Source: Candidatus Uhrbacteria bacterium (GTDB taxonomy: Bacteria; Patescibacteriota; Patescibacteriia; 2-12-FULL-60-25). Taken from it: 64,000 nt of DNA. Shown here piece after piece: positions 48,072-56,859 of the stretch. The notes under the pieces were generated by a model that had not been told where the DNA came from, made no database searches, and was given only the letters and a program-made list of their open reading frames with translations. A program made the position numbers and the translations under genes. The stretch lies in the NCBI GenBank assembly GCA_021413945.1, contig JAIOPK010000006.1, positions 454,327 to 518,326 of the forward strand, read 5' to 3'. Position 1 is the first letter of the stretch, and each line of letters opens with the position of its first letter.

Positions 48072-48461
48072 TCAACCGCGGCGGGATTCTTGAATCGTTA
48101 AAAAGACGTATTCTAACGTGCCTACGGCGGCTAAAATCAAGAGAAAGTTCCACCAAGCGAGATATCCAAGCGATGACAAAATCAGAGAGGAAACCGCGAT
48201 TCCGGCCAAAAGAAGGCCGTGTCTAAAGGCGATGCGGACTTCTCGGTAAGCGGTTTGTTTCCTGCCACGAATATGGACGCGAAAAATGATGCCGCCAAAG
48301 CTTATGAGGCCGACCAGAGAGGCGTATAGAGCGATATAAAAGGCTGTAAGCCCCATCAACCCCGCATCGTCGGGGTTTACGTTATAGATGACGTAGGCGA
48401 GCAAGGCGCAGGCCACAAAGGCGACGGCGGCCATGAGGGCCACAAAAGAACGGTATCCCAT
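48072..48461 (-). CDS. Four-helix membrane protein, function unknown
   Basis: 129 residues with four hydrophobic helices (about 5-27, 36-60, 78-98, 102-122) and a basic loop RVHIRGRKQTAYREVRIAFRHG between helices 2 and 3. The arrangement is common in small uncharacterised proteins of Patescibacteria. No family is recognised. It lies 14 bp after the DUF721-type gene and 52 bp before mreB, so it may be co-transcribed with either. The C-terminus ends LTIQESRRG, cytoplasmic and charged. Confidence 0.7.
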   Translation of the reverse strand: MGYRSFVALMAAVAFVACALLAYVIYNVNPDDAGLMGLTAFYIALYASLVGLISFGGIIFRVHIRGRKQTAYREVRIAFRHGLLLAGIAVSSLILSSLGYLAWWNFLLILAAVGTLEYVFLTIQESRRG

Positions 48462-48475
48462 GGGTACAGTTTACT

Positions 48476-48775
48476 TCAGCCGTGCATGATTCTCAACGTG
48501 TGCACGATTTTGCCTCCGAGTTGGTGGTTGATTTCGTTTCGAAGACGCACGTCCCACATGCGGAGCTCCTGAACTGCCGCCGGCATGCGCGAGAGGAGGC
48601 GCAGCTCCCCTTCCGCGAATGAGACCGCGTCGACGGTGGAAGCTTTTTCCTCATCCCAAAGTTTCGCGAGACATTCTTTGGCGATTTCCAAAACCCGCGT
48701 CGCCTCGACTTGGCGCGAGATGCCGGCTTTTTGAACGGCGCCGGGGAGAATGCGGCGGATGGGTTGGAATGCCAT
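48476..48775 (-). CDS. DUF721/DciA-like small protein
   Basis: 99 residues from ATG 48775, which overlaps the region just after the helicase stop; the longer frame is a shadow of the helicase C-terminus. The order of elements (AFQPIRRILPGAVQKAGI, VEATRVLEIAKECLAKLW, ELRMWDVRLRNEINHQLGG) resembles the DUF721/DciA KH-like domain, which in many bacteria loads the replicative helicase. The match is by pattern only. It is translationally linked to the UvrD-like gene upstream. Confidence 0.72.
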   Translation of the reverse strand: MAFQPIRRILPGAVQKAGISRQVEATRVLEIAKECLAKLWDEEKASTVDAVSFAEGELRLLSRMPAAVQELRMWDVRLRNEINHQLGGKIVHTLRIMHG

Positions 48776-48776
48776 A

Positions 48777-51722
48777 TCAAAGTTTTTTAAACTCGCAGAT
48801 ATTTCTGAAGTCGCAGTACTTGCAGGTGAAGGGTTCCGGAGTCGCGATAAAGTCGGAAGTGACGATGGATTCCATGCGCTCCTGGAGTTTACCGAGGAAG
48901 GCTTCACGCTTTTCCTCCTTCAACACATCAACATCGGTTTCTACCCAGTCGATCACGTAAATATACTTCATCGAAGAGACTTTGAGTCCGCGTTCTTCGA
49001 GAGCGACTTGGTAGAGGTGAAGCTGCTCCTTATCTTCCGCCGACAACTCGTCTTTTGCTTTTCCGGTTTTGTAGTCGATAATCGAAACGGTGCCTTCCGG
49101 TCCTTGGTCGATGCGGTCGATTTTGCCTTTCAGCGAATGGAGGCCGAGGATAAGTGTAAACGGTTCTTCCACGCCAACAATGTCTGGCGCTTTGACGGCG
49201 CAATGCTGCCAAAAGTTTTTTACGGCTTTTCTGCCATTTTCTCTGTACTCGTCGTGACGTTCACGAGATTCGTACCACTCGTCGATCCATGCTTCCTCGT
49301 AAAGCTTCATTGCTTCCTCGAGAGTGACGCGGAATCCTCCGGCCGTCGTTTCGAACGGACCTGTCGTTTCACCGAATAGCGAGCCTTGGGCGACTTTTCC
49401 GCGTAATTCGTGCAGCTGCATCACGTGCTGATAGGTATTGTGAACGCTTTGACCGAAGCTCTTCTGATACGTGCCGAATTTCGGGATACGATAAATGTGC
49501 TCGAGTTTGTACGAGTAGGGGCACTTGCGAAACGTTGCGAGCTGGGTGAAGCTGAATTTCTTTTTGAGTTCGTAGTGAACCAAGTCGGCGCGAGGATCTT
49601 CCTCAGGTTCATGGAGTTCGAGGCGGCGGGCGTCGGCGGTTAGGTCGCCGAGGACGGCGGGAACCTCGAGCGTTGCCTCGTTGAAAAAGACAGAAGGCTT
49701 TTTGGCGCGCGCTCCCCCGTAATGCGAGGCTCCGCTCAAATACAATCGATCCTTTGCGCGCGTCATTGCAACGTAAAATAATCGACGTTCTTCCTCGAGG
49801 TGAACATCTCCTTCAGGTAAACGTTCTTTGACGAGGCCGTCTGGCAATGGGATTGCGTCGGTGCGAGCTCTGGTTGGGAAACGCTGGTCGACGAGGGAGG
49901 CGACGAAGACGTATTTGAATTCCAAGCCCTTGGCGGCGTGAATCGTCATGACGCGGACGAGTTCCGGACCGGCGTCGGGGTCAAAGTCGAGACCGCCTTC
50001 TTCTCCGGAGTCGATCTCTTGGCGGAGCTCTTCGAGGAAGCCGCGAAGCGAGGGGCCGTGCGTCGAACGTTCGTAGCGCTTGATGCGTTCCGCAAATCCG
50101 TTCAAGTGCTGGATGTATTCGCGCTTCTCTCGTTCCGGCAAACGCATCACCATTGCGAGGTAGCCGCTCTTGTCGAGGGCGAGCTGGAGAACTCGTAGCG
50201 GAGTCTCGCGCTTGGCTGTTTCCGCGAGGCCTTCCATGTGCGAGACGAGGCGCTCGACGATGCGCGTTCCGTCCTCCGAGATGTGAGCGTCACGGACTTG
50301 TTTGAGCGAAGCCCAAAGCGTCATCCCCTTGCGTTGCGCGTATTGCAGTAACTCGGCGATGTCTTTTGCGCCCATTGGATAGCAGGCAAGATTGAGTGCG
50401 CGCCAGACAGCGGGAGATTCGTGATAGGAATCGAGCAACGATAAGAGGGCCATCACGTCGAGCACAGCGGGCTTTCCGTAGAGACCGCGCAAGGCCATGA
50501 ATTGGAATGGGATGCCGGCGCGGTCGAAGGTGTGAACGAATGGTTCGGCGCCGTCATTCGAACGAACAAGAACGCAGAAATCGTTCCATGTGGCTTCCGG
50601 ATCCGCTTCTTTCAGTCTCTTCATCTCATCTGCGACAGCTTCGGTCTCATCCTCGACTGTCTTACGCCAAATAACTTCGACGGCACCGCCTACATCGCGT
50701 ATCGCTTTCAGCTCTTTGGACAAGCCTGTGTCCGCCAATCGAACTTCGAGGCGATTTGGATCGTTCTTTTTGATGAAACGGTACGCGACATCGAGGATTT
50801 CTTTGTGTGAGCGATAGTTCTCGACGAGGGCGACGGTTTTGGCTTCAGGGAAATCATCTCGAAATTGAAGAATGTTAGCGAGAGATGCGCCGCGGAATTT
50901 GTAGATGGCTTGGTCGTCATCGCCTACGACCGTGAGATTCCGTGCCGAGCCGGTGAGCAGTTTCAACATTTCATACTGCGCCCAGTTGGTGTCCTGAAAT
51001 TCATCGACCATGATGTAGCGGAATTGTTTGCGATACTTTTCAAGCACAGCGGGACGCTCTCGAAAAAGGCGAAGCGTCTCCATGATGAGATCGTTCATGT
51101 CGAGACTCCCCTCCTCTCGCAGGATTTTGCGGTAAGCAAAGTAGACATTTGCGAGTTCGAGCAAGCGCGCGCGTTCGCCGCTAACAAATTCTACGTCGCC
51201 ATCGAGAACCGAGTTTTGGGCAAATTCGAGATACATTTCCGGTGTAACGTCCTCGTCCTTTGCTCTCGAAAAATGCTGGAGCAGAGCGCGAAGGAATTTC
51301 ACGGGGTTGCCGAGCGGTCGATAGTGATCGAGCGGTAACTCGTCCATGCGACGTTTGAGAAGAATCCAGGCGTCCGTCGTCGTGAGCAGACGAAACTTGT
51401 TTGGGAGACCGATTTCGAGCGCATGCGCTTCGAGTATGCGCTGGCAGAAGCCGTGGAATGTTGAAATCCAGAAATCGTATGTTCCGGTTTCCAGAAGCTT
51501 GAGCACGCGATCTTCCATCTCTGTTGCGGACTTTTCCGTGAACGTGAGCGCGAGGATGTTCTCCGAGGAAATTTCTTCTTGCGAAAGAAGATGCGCGTAA
51601 CGACGCGTAAGTACGGTCGTCTTTCCCGTGCCTGCGCCGGCAACAATCATCAAAGGCCCGTCCTTATGCATGACGGCAGAGGCTTGGGCTTCGTTTAGAC
51701 CTTCGAACAGCGGATCTGACAT
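48777..51722 (-). CDS. UvrD/PcrA-type helicase fused to an AddB-like nuclease
   Basis: 981 residues. The start at 51722 is chosen because a TACAAA -10 ends 9 bp upstream, inside the longer frame. SF1A motifs: VAGAGTGKTT (Walker A), VDEFQDTNWAQYEML (motif II), VGDDDQAIYKFRGA (motif III) and MTIHAAKGLEFKYVFV, VAMTRAKDRL (motifs V and VI). The C-terminus is a RecB-type PD-(D/E)xK nuclease with IIDYKTGKAK. Its iron-sulfur cysteines match AddB: one in RKCPYSY and three in CKYCDFRNIC at the very end. This is a one-chain helicase-nuclease, probably for double-strand break end processing. A Chi-recognition domain is not evident. Confidence 0.92.
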   Translation of the reverse strand: MSDPLFEGLNEAQASAVMHKDGPLMIVAGAGTGKTTVLTRRYAHLLSQEEISSENILALTFTEKSATEMEDRVLKLLETGTYDFWISTFHGFCQRILEAHALEIGLPNKFRLLTTTDAWILLKRRMDELPLDHYRPLGNPVKFLRALLQHFSRAKDEDVTPEMYLEFAQNSVLDGDVEFVSGERARLLELANVYFAYRKILREEGSLDMNDLIMETLRLFRERPAVLEKYRKQFRYIMVDEFQDTNWAQYEMLKLLTGSARNLTVVGDDDQAIYKFRGASLANILQFRDDFPEAKTVALVENYRSHKEILDVAYRFIKKNDPNRLEVRLADTGLSKELKAIRDVGGAVEVIWRKTVEDETEAVADEMKRLKEADPEATWNDFCVLVRSNDGAEPFVHTFDRAGIPFQFMALRGLYGKPAVLDVMALLSLLDSYHESPAVWRALNLACYPMGAKDIAELLQYAQRKGMTLWASLKQVRDAHISEDGTRIVERLVSHMEGLAETAKRETPLRVLQLALDKSGYLAMVMRLPEREKREYIQHLNGFAERIKRYERSTHGPSLRGFLEELRQEIDSGEEGGLDFDPDAGPELVRVMTIHAAKGLEFKYVFVASLVDQRFPTRARTDAIPLPDGLVKERLPEGDVHLEEERRLFYVAMTRAKDRLYLSGASHYGGARAKKPSVFFNEATLEVPAVLGDLTADARRLELHEPEEDPRADLVHYELKKKFSFTQLATFRKCPYSYKLEHIYRIPKFGTYQKSFGQSVHNTYQHVMQLHELRGKVAQGSLFGETTGPFETTAGGFRVTLEEAMKLYEEAWIDEWYESRERHDEYRENGRKAVKNFWQHCAVKAPDIVGVEEPFTLILGLHSLKGKIDRIDQGPEGTVSIIDYKTGKAKDELSAEDKEQLHLYQVALEERGLKVSSMKYIYVIDWVETDVDVLKEEKREAFLGKLQERMESIVTSDFIATPEPFTCKYCDFRNICEFKKL

Positions 51723-51768
51723 GGGCGTCATTTTGTACGTCCGTCGAAGGATACGCAACATATGACGA

Positions 51769-51798
51769 AACCCCGACGACGCAGTTGCGTGTCGGGGT
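51769..51798 (-). terminator. Hairpin after the small membrane gene
   Basis: AACCCCGAC..ACGC arms (51769-51798) enclose a GTT-type loop; on the minus strand TTTCG follows. It ends the tgt-side unit before the UvrD-like gene. Confidence 0.7.
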
Positions 51799-52143
51799 TC
51801 AGGCGGCGCCATTTGGACCGGAGTCGTCCGGGTCTTTCTTGGCCTTGTTGCGGAAGTCCGCATGGACGACGGTCGCGTCTTGCCGATTCTTTGGCTGGGC
51901 GGAGGTGCGCAGGTGCACCGGCCGCTTTACGACATCCGTCCTGGTTCGGATGACGCTCAGGTAGGCTTCTTTCTGTTTTTGTACGAGATTTTCAAACTCC
52001 GCTTTTGACTGTTTATGCTGCCGCTCAAACTCGTTCTTCATCAGTTCAAGCAGTTTCTTGAAGAGATACACGGCCGCGATCGTGATCGGTACCGCGCCGC
52101 ACAGAGCCCCGAGAAAGAACGCGATGACCCAGCTACTATCCAT
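51799..52143 (-). CDS. Small membrane-anchored protein, function unknown
   Basis: 114 residues from ATG 52143, preceded by GGTGGAGG at ribosome-binding distance. One membrane helix (about 4-25) is followed by a charged coiled coil (about 28-68; MKNEFERQHKQSKAEFENLV) and a polar tail rich in Lys, Arg and Asp. No family is recognised. It starts 20 bp after tgt on the same strand and ends at the hairpin 51769-51798. The Shine-Dalgarno start sets it apart from the surrounding leaderless genes and groups it with those at 28911, 29742 and 37079. Confidence 0.62.
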   Translation of the reverse strand: MDSSWVIAFFLGALCGAVPITIAAVYLFKKLLELMKNEFERQHKQSKAEFENLVQKQKEAYLSVIRTRTDVVKRPVHLRTSAQPKNRQDATVVHADFRNKAKKDPDDSGPNGAA

Positions 52144-52163
52144 TGTCGCCTCCACCTCTATCA

Positions 52164-53255
52164 TTAAACGTACTTACGAATTTTGTCCATCAGCTCGATA
52201 TAGAACGCGACGTTGTTGATCGTCGCAAGACGTTGGCCAAGCATTTCATCGACCGTGAAGAGATGGCGAAGATAGCCCATCGAATAACGACCGAGCTCCC
52301 CTGTCTTACCGATGGGTTCGTGGCTGTTCTTCCATTTTTCGTTTGTAATCTGAACGGCTTCGTAAAAATCCGGCTTCGATAAATCATCGTGAACAAATCG
52401 ATAGAGCTGGCCGTGGCGGGCGTTGCGAGTCGGGAGAACGCAGTCGAACATGTCGATGCCGCGTTTTACGTACTCGACGATCTCGTGAGGTTTTGCACCT
52501 CCCATGAAATAGCGCGGTTTGTCTTTGGGGAGAATGTCATCGAGAGCCTCGAGGACTTTGCAGGCTTCTTCGAAAGGCTCGCCGACAGAGAGACCGCCGA
52601 TCGCGTAGCCGTCGAAACCGATTTCGACAAGTTCGCGAGCGCTTCGCTTTCGCAATTCGATATCGGTTCCACCTTGGACGATACCGAAAAGCTTCGCGCC
52701 CGGATTCACGCTCCCCTCTTTTGTGCGCTCGAATTCGTCCTTCGATCGCTTAGCCCAACGTGTCGTCAGTTCGAGAGCTTGTTCGAGAGCTTCCTTGGTC
52801 GCAGGCAATTCCGTGCACACGTCGAGAACCATGACGATGTCTGAACCGATGGTGCGTTGGATTTGCATGCAGAGCTCAGGCGTCAGCATGAGCTTGGCGC
52901 CGTCGATGTGGGATTGGAACTCGACGCCGTTCTCCGAGAGCTTGCGAAGACCGGAGAGCGAGAAGACTTGGAAACCGCCGGAGTCGGTGAGAATTGCGCC
53001 TTTCCAGTCCATCAATTTATGCAATCCACCGAATTCCTTCATCACTTCCATGCCGGGACGAAGCCACAAGTGATAGGTGTTCGACAGGATGATCGGCGAG
53101 CCGATCTGTTCGATATCCTGCGACGACAAGGTTTTGACCGCGCCCTTGGTCGCGATCGGCATAAAAAAAGGCGTCTCGAGCGTGCCGTGAGGCGTCTCGA
53201 GAGAACCGCGTCGACCATTGGGTGACGATGAAGCGAGCTTAAACATCCTTTTCAA
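52164..53255 (-). CDS. tgt: tRNA-guanine transglycosylase lacking the zinc cysteines
   Basis: 363 residues. The enzyme exchanges guanine for a queuine precursor at tRNA position 34. Active-site parts are intact: ILTDSGGFQVFSLS (general-base Asp), GIVQGGTD and FDCVLPTRNARHG (nucleophile Asp, substrate pocket). The usual C-x-C-x2-C zinc site before the conserved YLRHL is absent; the segment reads HEPIGKTGELGRYSMGYLRHLF with no cysteine. The fold may be held without zinc, or activity altered. It overlaps the upstream VTT gene by 17 bp. Confidence 0.92.
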   Translation of the reverse strand: MKRMFKLASSSPNGRRGSLETPHGTLETPFFMPIATKGAVKTLSSQDIEQIGSPIILSNTYHLWLRPGMEVMKEFGGLHKLMDWKGAILTDSGGFQVFSLSGLRKLSENGVEFQSHIDGAKLMLTPELCMQIQRTIGSDIVMVLDVCTELPATKEALEQALELTTRWAKRSKDEFERTKEGSVNPGAKLFGIVQGGTDIELRKRSARELVEIGFDGYAIGGLSVGEPFEEACKVLEALDDILPKDKPRYFMGGAKPHEIVEYVKRGIDMFDCVLPTRNARHGQLYRFVHDDLSKPDFYEAVQITNEKWKNSHEPIGKTGELGRYSMGYLRHLFTVDEMLGQRLATINNVAFYIELMDKIRKYV

Positions 53256-53946
53256 AATCTTCCGGACTCTTTTTTGGTTCGACCAAGATCATCTTCTTTC
53301 CCCAGTTGGAACGGCGGATAAAGAATGCGATCGCGAGGGAAAGACAGAATAAGACCGCAAACAAACCCCACGTCTTTGGCGAGGACAACGATTCACCCAA
53401 GACGACAAAACTCACGGTCGATGGGATAGATCCGAGTACGCTTGCGGCAACAAACTGTCGGAACGGCATGCGCGTAAGACCGGCGGCAAGACCGATGAAA
53501 TCAAACGGCAGCATGAGCAAGCGCAAACCGAGCACCGTAATAAACCCTTGCTCGGAAAGGAGATCGTCATAGGCACGCACCCAGCCGCGCTCGTTCTCGC
53601 TCACAAAGTGACGACCAAGATATCGGCTCATCAAGAAACTAATCGACGCGGCAAGATTGATTCCGACCACAGCGAGCAATGCACCAAGCCAAGGTCCATA
53701 GAGGACGCCGGCAATAACGGAAATGCCGGCCGTCGGAAACGGGATCACGCTCGAGGATGCGGCGAATGCCAGCAGGACAATCGGACCAAAAATACCGGCA
53801 TTGGAAACATGACTCGCAATGATGCCGGGCACCGTTCGTAAAGGAATCTGCTGCCAGTACAAGAAGAAGTAAATTCCAAAGACAATCACCGCGTAAATGG
53901 CGAGAATGCCGATCTTCAGCCAATGGGCGCGATCAAAGGACTTCAT
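53239..53946 (-). CDS. VTT-domain (TVP38/TMEM64, DedA-like) membrane protein
   Basis: 235 residues with about six membrane or re-entrant helices. The VTT signature region runs from FAASSSVIPFPTAGISVIAG through GALLAVVGINLAASISFLMS and on to LRLLMLPFDFIGLAAGLTRM, including the conserved F/P-x-x-P re-entrant loop and the R-x-x-P-F-D/N site. The family flips lipids or supports membrane homeostasis. It overlaps tgt by 17 bp and follows the large membrane gene upstream by 4 bp, forming one transcription unit. Confidence 0.88.
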   Translation of the reverse strand: MKSFDRAHWLKIGILAIYAVIVFGIYFFLYWQQIPLRTVPGIIASHVSNAGIFGPIVLLAFAASSSVIPFPTAGISVIAGVLYGPWLGALLAVVGINLAASISFLMSRYLGRHFVSENERGWVRAYDDLLSEQGFITVLGLRLLMLPFDFIGLAAGLTRMPFRQFVAASVLGSIPSTVSFVVLGESLSSPKTWGLFAVLFCLSLAIAFFIRRSNWGKKMILVEPKKSPEDFEKDV

Positions 53947-53950
53947 AGAC

Positions 53951-55522
53951 TTATTGAAGCTGTTCTTTCTTCTCCTTCATGAACGCGGACCATTCCTCGA
54001 GCAGGTTCAAGAAGATCTTGAATGGAGCCTCGATAATGAAATCAAAGAAGAAGATGAAGACATTGAACCGTGAAAGGGTCTCAGAAAGCAAGCGGCCAAC
54101 GCGCAAAACGGGCAACGAGAAGAAATCGGCGATGATGGTGCCGATATTGTCGGGACGCTCGACGGCGACGAACTCGCGGGAGGAAATGCGCAGGCGGAAG
54201 GCAAAGAAGCTCACCACGCACAAGAAGAAGATGAAGATCACCGAGCTCACCCAGGTGAATTGCAGGGCCATGAGGAAGAGATACACGAAACCGAAGCTCA
54301 CGAGGAAGGTAAACAAGTAGGCAAATGTAAACAGCAAAGTTCCGAGCCATCCGCGCTTGCGTGCGATACGGACTTCACGGCCCTTGGGACCTTCCGGCGA
54401 AAGCAGTTCGTCGACACCGCGCTTGATGCGTTCGATGTTTTCCTTTGCCGGAGGACGGATGAGGACGCCCACGAAAAGCATGAGCACCGGCGGGAAGAAT
54501 ACGTTAATCGCAAGAGGGATCTGGTGGATGATGCCATAGATCAGACGTTCTGCCGGCACCTCGAGGATCAGCGCAATCAGCATCTTGGTAATAAAAAGGT
54601 AGATGATCGCGCGGATGGTGCCGCGGCGTAGCTTCGTCTTGGAATCCTTAATGCGGCGGTCAGCGATGCGCTCGACGGCGGCGTGGAGTTTTACGGGATC
54701 GGCAAGAAGCGCCGCGGCTTTGGGCGGATCTTCATGCAAGGCGGCGCGCAGAATGTTTAACGAAATCGACCACGGCTTAACGGCCGAAAGAAACTTGCTC
54801 GACAAGCGATGCATTAAGACGTCGCGGACGCGCTTTTCCGTTTCAACCATGGTGAGCGCCATTTCCGTCGGCGAGTCGGTCCAATTTTCCGGCTTCATCC
54901 ATTCCGCTTGAAACGCGCGGACGAGCTTGAAGCCGACCATTTCATCGTCGGCCTTCTCGAGCAAGCGATGACAGGCGACGTACACCTGAAGACGGCGATC
55001 CGTATCGTCGAGAAGATTGTCGCGGACGGTGATGCGCTCGCAGAGTTGCTCGAACAAAAAGTTCACGAAGGCTTTGGACTCGGAGTGGTCATCGAGTAAT
55101 TCCTCGAGCTCGGCGGAAATAATGCCGAGCAGCCATTCTGCATAGGCCTCGGAACCGGCATTCACGCGGCGACAAGCAAGATATTTTTTGATGACGATGC
55201 CGACCTTCTCCCCCATCTCCTCATGCACCTGACCATTGGGAAGATAGCGCGCGGCGATAAGCTCGCGAATCAAATGACCGCCGATGATGGTCGGATCGCT
55301 CTCAAGGGCGAGCTGGCGTTTGAGGATGCGGTTGATGGCGGCTTTGCGCAGCAAGTGGTCGTCTTTGTAGTCGACGGCATTGCGGATGCGCTCGTATAAA
55401 ACGGAAAAACGGCTGACCGCCGCATGCACGTTCACGCGAGAAGACTCCGGGACTTCCGGAGGGGTAATCGGTTGTACGGCTTTGGCCAAAACCGAGGTTT
55501 TGGCAGGGGCGTAATCGGCCAT
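53951..55522 (-). CDS. Large membrane protein, function unknown
   Basis: 523 residues from ATG 55522; a TGGACA/TATGTT promoter overlaps the upstream in-frame ATG at 55540, so that start is unlikely. Residues 1-290 are soluble and helical with no recognised motif. Four to five membrane helices follow: about 300-320 (IRAIIYLFITKMLIALIL), 335-355 (AINVFFPPVLMLFVGVL) and a pair near 395-450 (GTLLFTFAYLFTFLVSFGF and the following segment). A final helical tail (EEWSAFMKEKKEQLQ) faces the cytoplasm. It is first in a unit with the VTT gene and tgt. Confidence 0.7.
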   Translation of the reverse strand: MADYAPAKTSVLAKAVQPITPPEVPESSRVNVHAAVSRFSVLYERIRNAVDYKDDHLLRKAAINRILKRQLALESDPTIIGGHLIRELIAARYLPNGQVHEEMGEKVGIVIKKYLACRRVNAGSEAYAEWLLGIISAELEELLDDHSESKAFVNFLFEQLCERITVRDNLLDDTDRRLQVYVACHRLLEKADDEMVGFKLVRAFQAEWMKPENWTDSPTEMALTMVETEKRVRDVLMHRLSSKFLSAVKPWSISLNILRAALHEDPPKAAALLADPVKLHAAVERIADRRIKDSKTKLRRGTIRAIIYLFITKMLIALILEVPAERLIYGIIHQIPLAINVFFPPVLMLFVGVLIRPPAKENIERIKRGVDELLSPEGPKGREVRIARKRGWLGTLLFTFAYLFTFLVSFGFVYLFLMALQFTWVSSVIFIFFLCVVSFFAFRLRISSREFVAVERPDNIGTIIADFFSLPVLRVGRLLSETLSRFNVFIFFFDFIIEAPFKIFLNLLEEWSAFMKEKKEQLQ

Positions 55523-55615
55523 AGAAGCGTTAGTGAACATACCTTAAAATAGGCTTTTTGTCCAGACGCCGCTGGTAGGATTTTATAAAAAGATTCGATA
55601 AGCTAGCCAAGGAAA

Positions 55616-56413
55616 CTAAAGCGATGTCGCAGAAGTCCACCGTCCATTGAAGCTACTGATAAGTGTCTTCCGAATATCCTTCCCGAACTGGTCCGGTATC
55701 ATAACAATCAAGGATTCTTTGCTTCCAATATCCATGAGACCGTGACCGATAATCAGAAACCGATCCGATGAAAGAATGTAACGGTCGTGGAAATCTCTCG
55801 TGGTCGTCAAGAATAGTTCAACTTTTGTTCCATACTGTTTCTTGAATTGTGACACTGCGGTAGCAAGTGCTGATTTTTTTTCCCGGGAACCTGGCTGTCG
55901 TGTGAGGAACCTGATTTTCTTGTGGTGCTTCGCGAATTCTTCCAATACGTCAAGGGTATTGACCCCATAGTAGGGGTCGCAAATAAGCAGCTCACCCTTT
56001 GGAATCGACCTAACAAGCTGACGCAGATTTTGCTGAGCTTCCCTCGGTCGCTTCGGATCAATGCAAACAACATTCAAGAGCCCGTCTTTGCGGAGACTCT
56101 TCAAATGATTCTCAGCAGAATTACTAATCTTCACGCCCGCGTCGCTTTTACTTTTGATAATTTTCGTGCCTATCGCGGGAGCAATGGCCTTCTTGAGACT
56201 GTTCAGCTTGATAGGAATATCAAAATAGCCAACGAGAATATTCTCGATCTGATCGTAGGTCAGGTATTCAATATCGAAATGATGCTTACTCACATAGAGA
56301 CACCACAAAGCCAGACCGAGAAGTTTCTTTACCGGAAGATCATATATAGATGGCACATCCGCCTGCTTCTCGTTCACCTCCCTCCACTTTCTCTTTTCAA
56401 CAGACATAGTCAC
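55616..56413 (-). CDS. PLD-like protein of an accessory operon
   Basis: 265 residues. The GTG start at 56413 overlaps the previous stop (GTGA). The N-terminal 100 residues form a helical, winged-helix-like region (YLTYDQIENILVGYF, KIIKSKSDAGVKISNSAENH). The rest looks like one phospholipase D-type half: ELLICDPYYGVNTLDVLEEF, IRFLTRQ and FHDRYILSSDRFLIIGHG, resembling H-x-K-x4-D but with Arg where Lys is expected. Such degenerate PLD proteins occur in defence and mobile-element loci. It is last in a four-gene run driven from 57604. Confidence 0.66.
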   Translation of the reverse strand: MTMSVEKRKWREVNEKQADVPSIYDLPVKKLLGLALWCLYVSKHHFDIEYLTYDQIENILVGYFDIPIKLNSLKKAIAPAIGTKIIKSKSDAGVKISNSAENHLKSLRKDGLLNVVCIDPKRPREAQQNLRQLVRSIPKGELLICDPYYGVNTLDVLEEFAKHHKKIRFLTRQPGSREKKSALATAVSQFKKQYGTKVELFLTTTRDFHDRYILSSDRFLIIGHGLMDIGSKESLIVMIPDQFGKDIRKTLISSFNGRWTSATSL

Positions 56414-56859
56414 GAGAAGATTTCATTCCACGCATCGCGTAGATGATAGGTGCCGTGTTTCTTAGAATCAATCCAGCCGCTGGTCTTTGCGGCAGTTGGA
56501 TACTTGTCATTGTATGCGTACCCTAAAAGCTCTTTGGCTTTCATTTTTCCCCAGAGTGGGGTGATAGTGCCGGTTTCGACGTCCGTCCCAGTCTTGCCCT
56601 TAGTAAGGTAGGCAAGAAGTAGCACGAACTTTTTCTGACCGTTCATATTGCGACCATAGGTCTTTACGAAATTCCGTGCATTAAGACTAAAGTCAACATT
56701 CGTGACTTTCGGAGCGGTTGGGATCGACATCTTCCGCGCAGTTGCTCTGGTAGCTGGCAACTCTAGCGCAGTGATGCAGCGGTTCACGATTCCTTGCGCC
56801 ACTTTTAATTGCGCGAGTATTTCTTCGTTCTTCATACGCTTGCTATTTACGTTTCGCAT
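56410..56859 (-). CDS. Small hypothetical protein of the accessory operon
   Basis: 149 residues from ATG 56859, overlapping the previous gene by 17 bp; ATG 56835 is an alternative. It is helical at the N-terminus (ILAQLKVAQGIVNRCITAL). The middle part, FVLLLAYLTKGKTGTDVETGTI, with LLGYAYNDKYPTAAKTSGW and ending HLRDAWNEIF, resembles a winged-helix or DNA-binding domain of the same style as its two upstream neighbours. No enzyme motif is seen. It probably forms part of a multi-subunit complex with them; this is inference from overlaps. Confidence 0.6.
   Translation of the reverse strand: MRNVNSKRMKNEEILAQLKVAQGIVNRCITALELPATRATARKMSIPTAPKVTNVDFSLNARNFVKTYGRNMNGQKKFVLLLAYLTKGKTGTDVETGTITPLWGKMKAKELLGYAYNDKYPTAAKTSGWIDSKKHGTYHLRDAWNEIFS

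Noticed and set aside
54260..54631. Plus-strand ORF opposite the large membrane protein
   Set aside because: His/Arg/Asp-rich reverse-frame shadow with no start signals.
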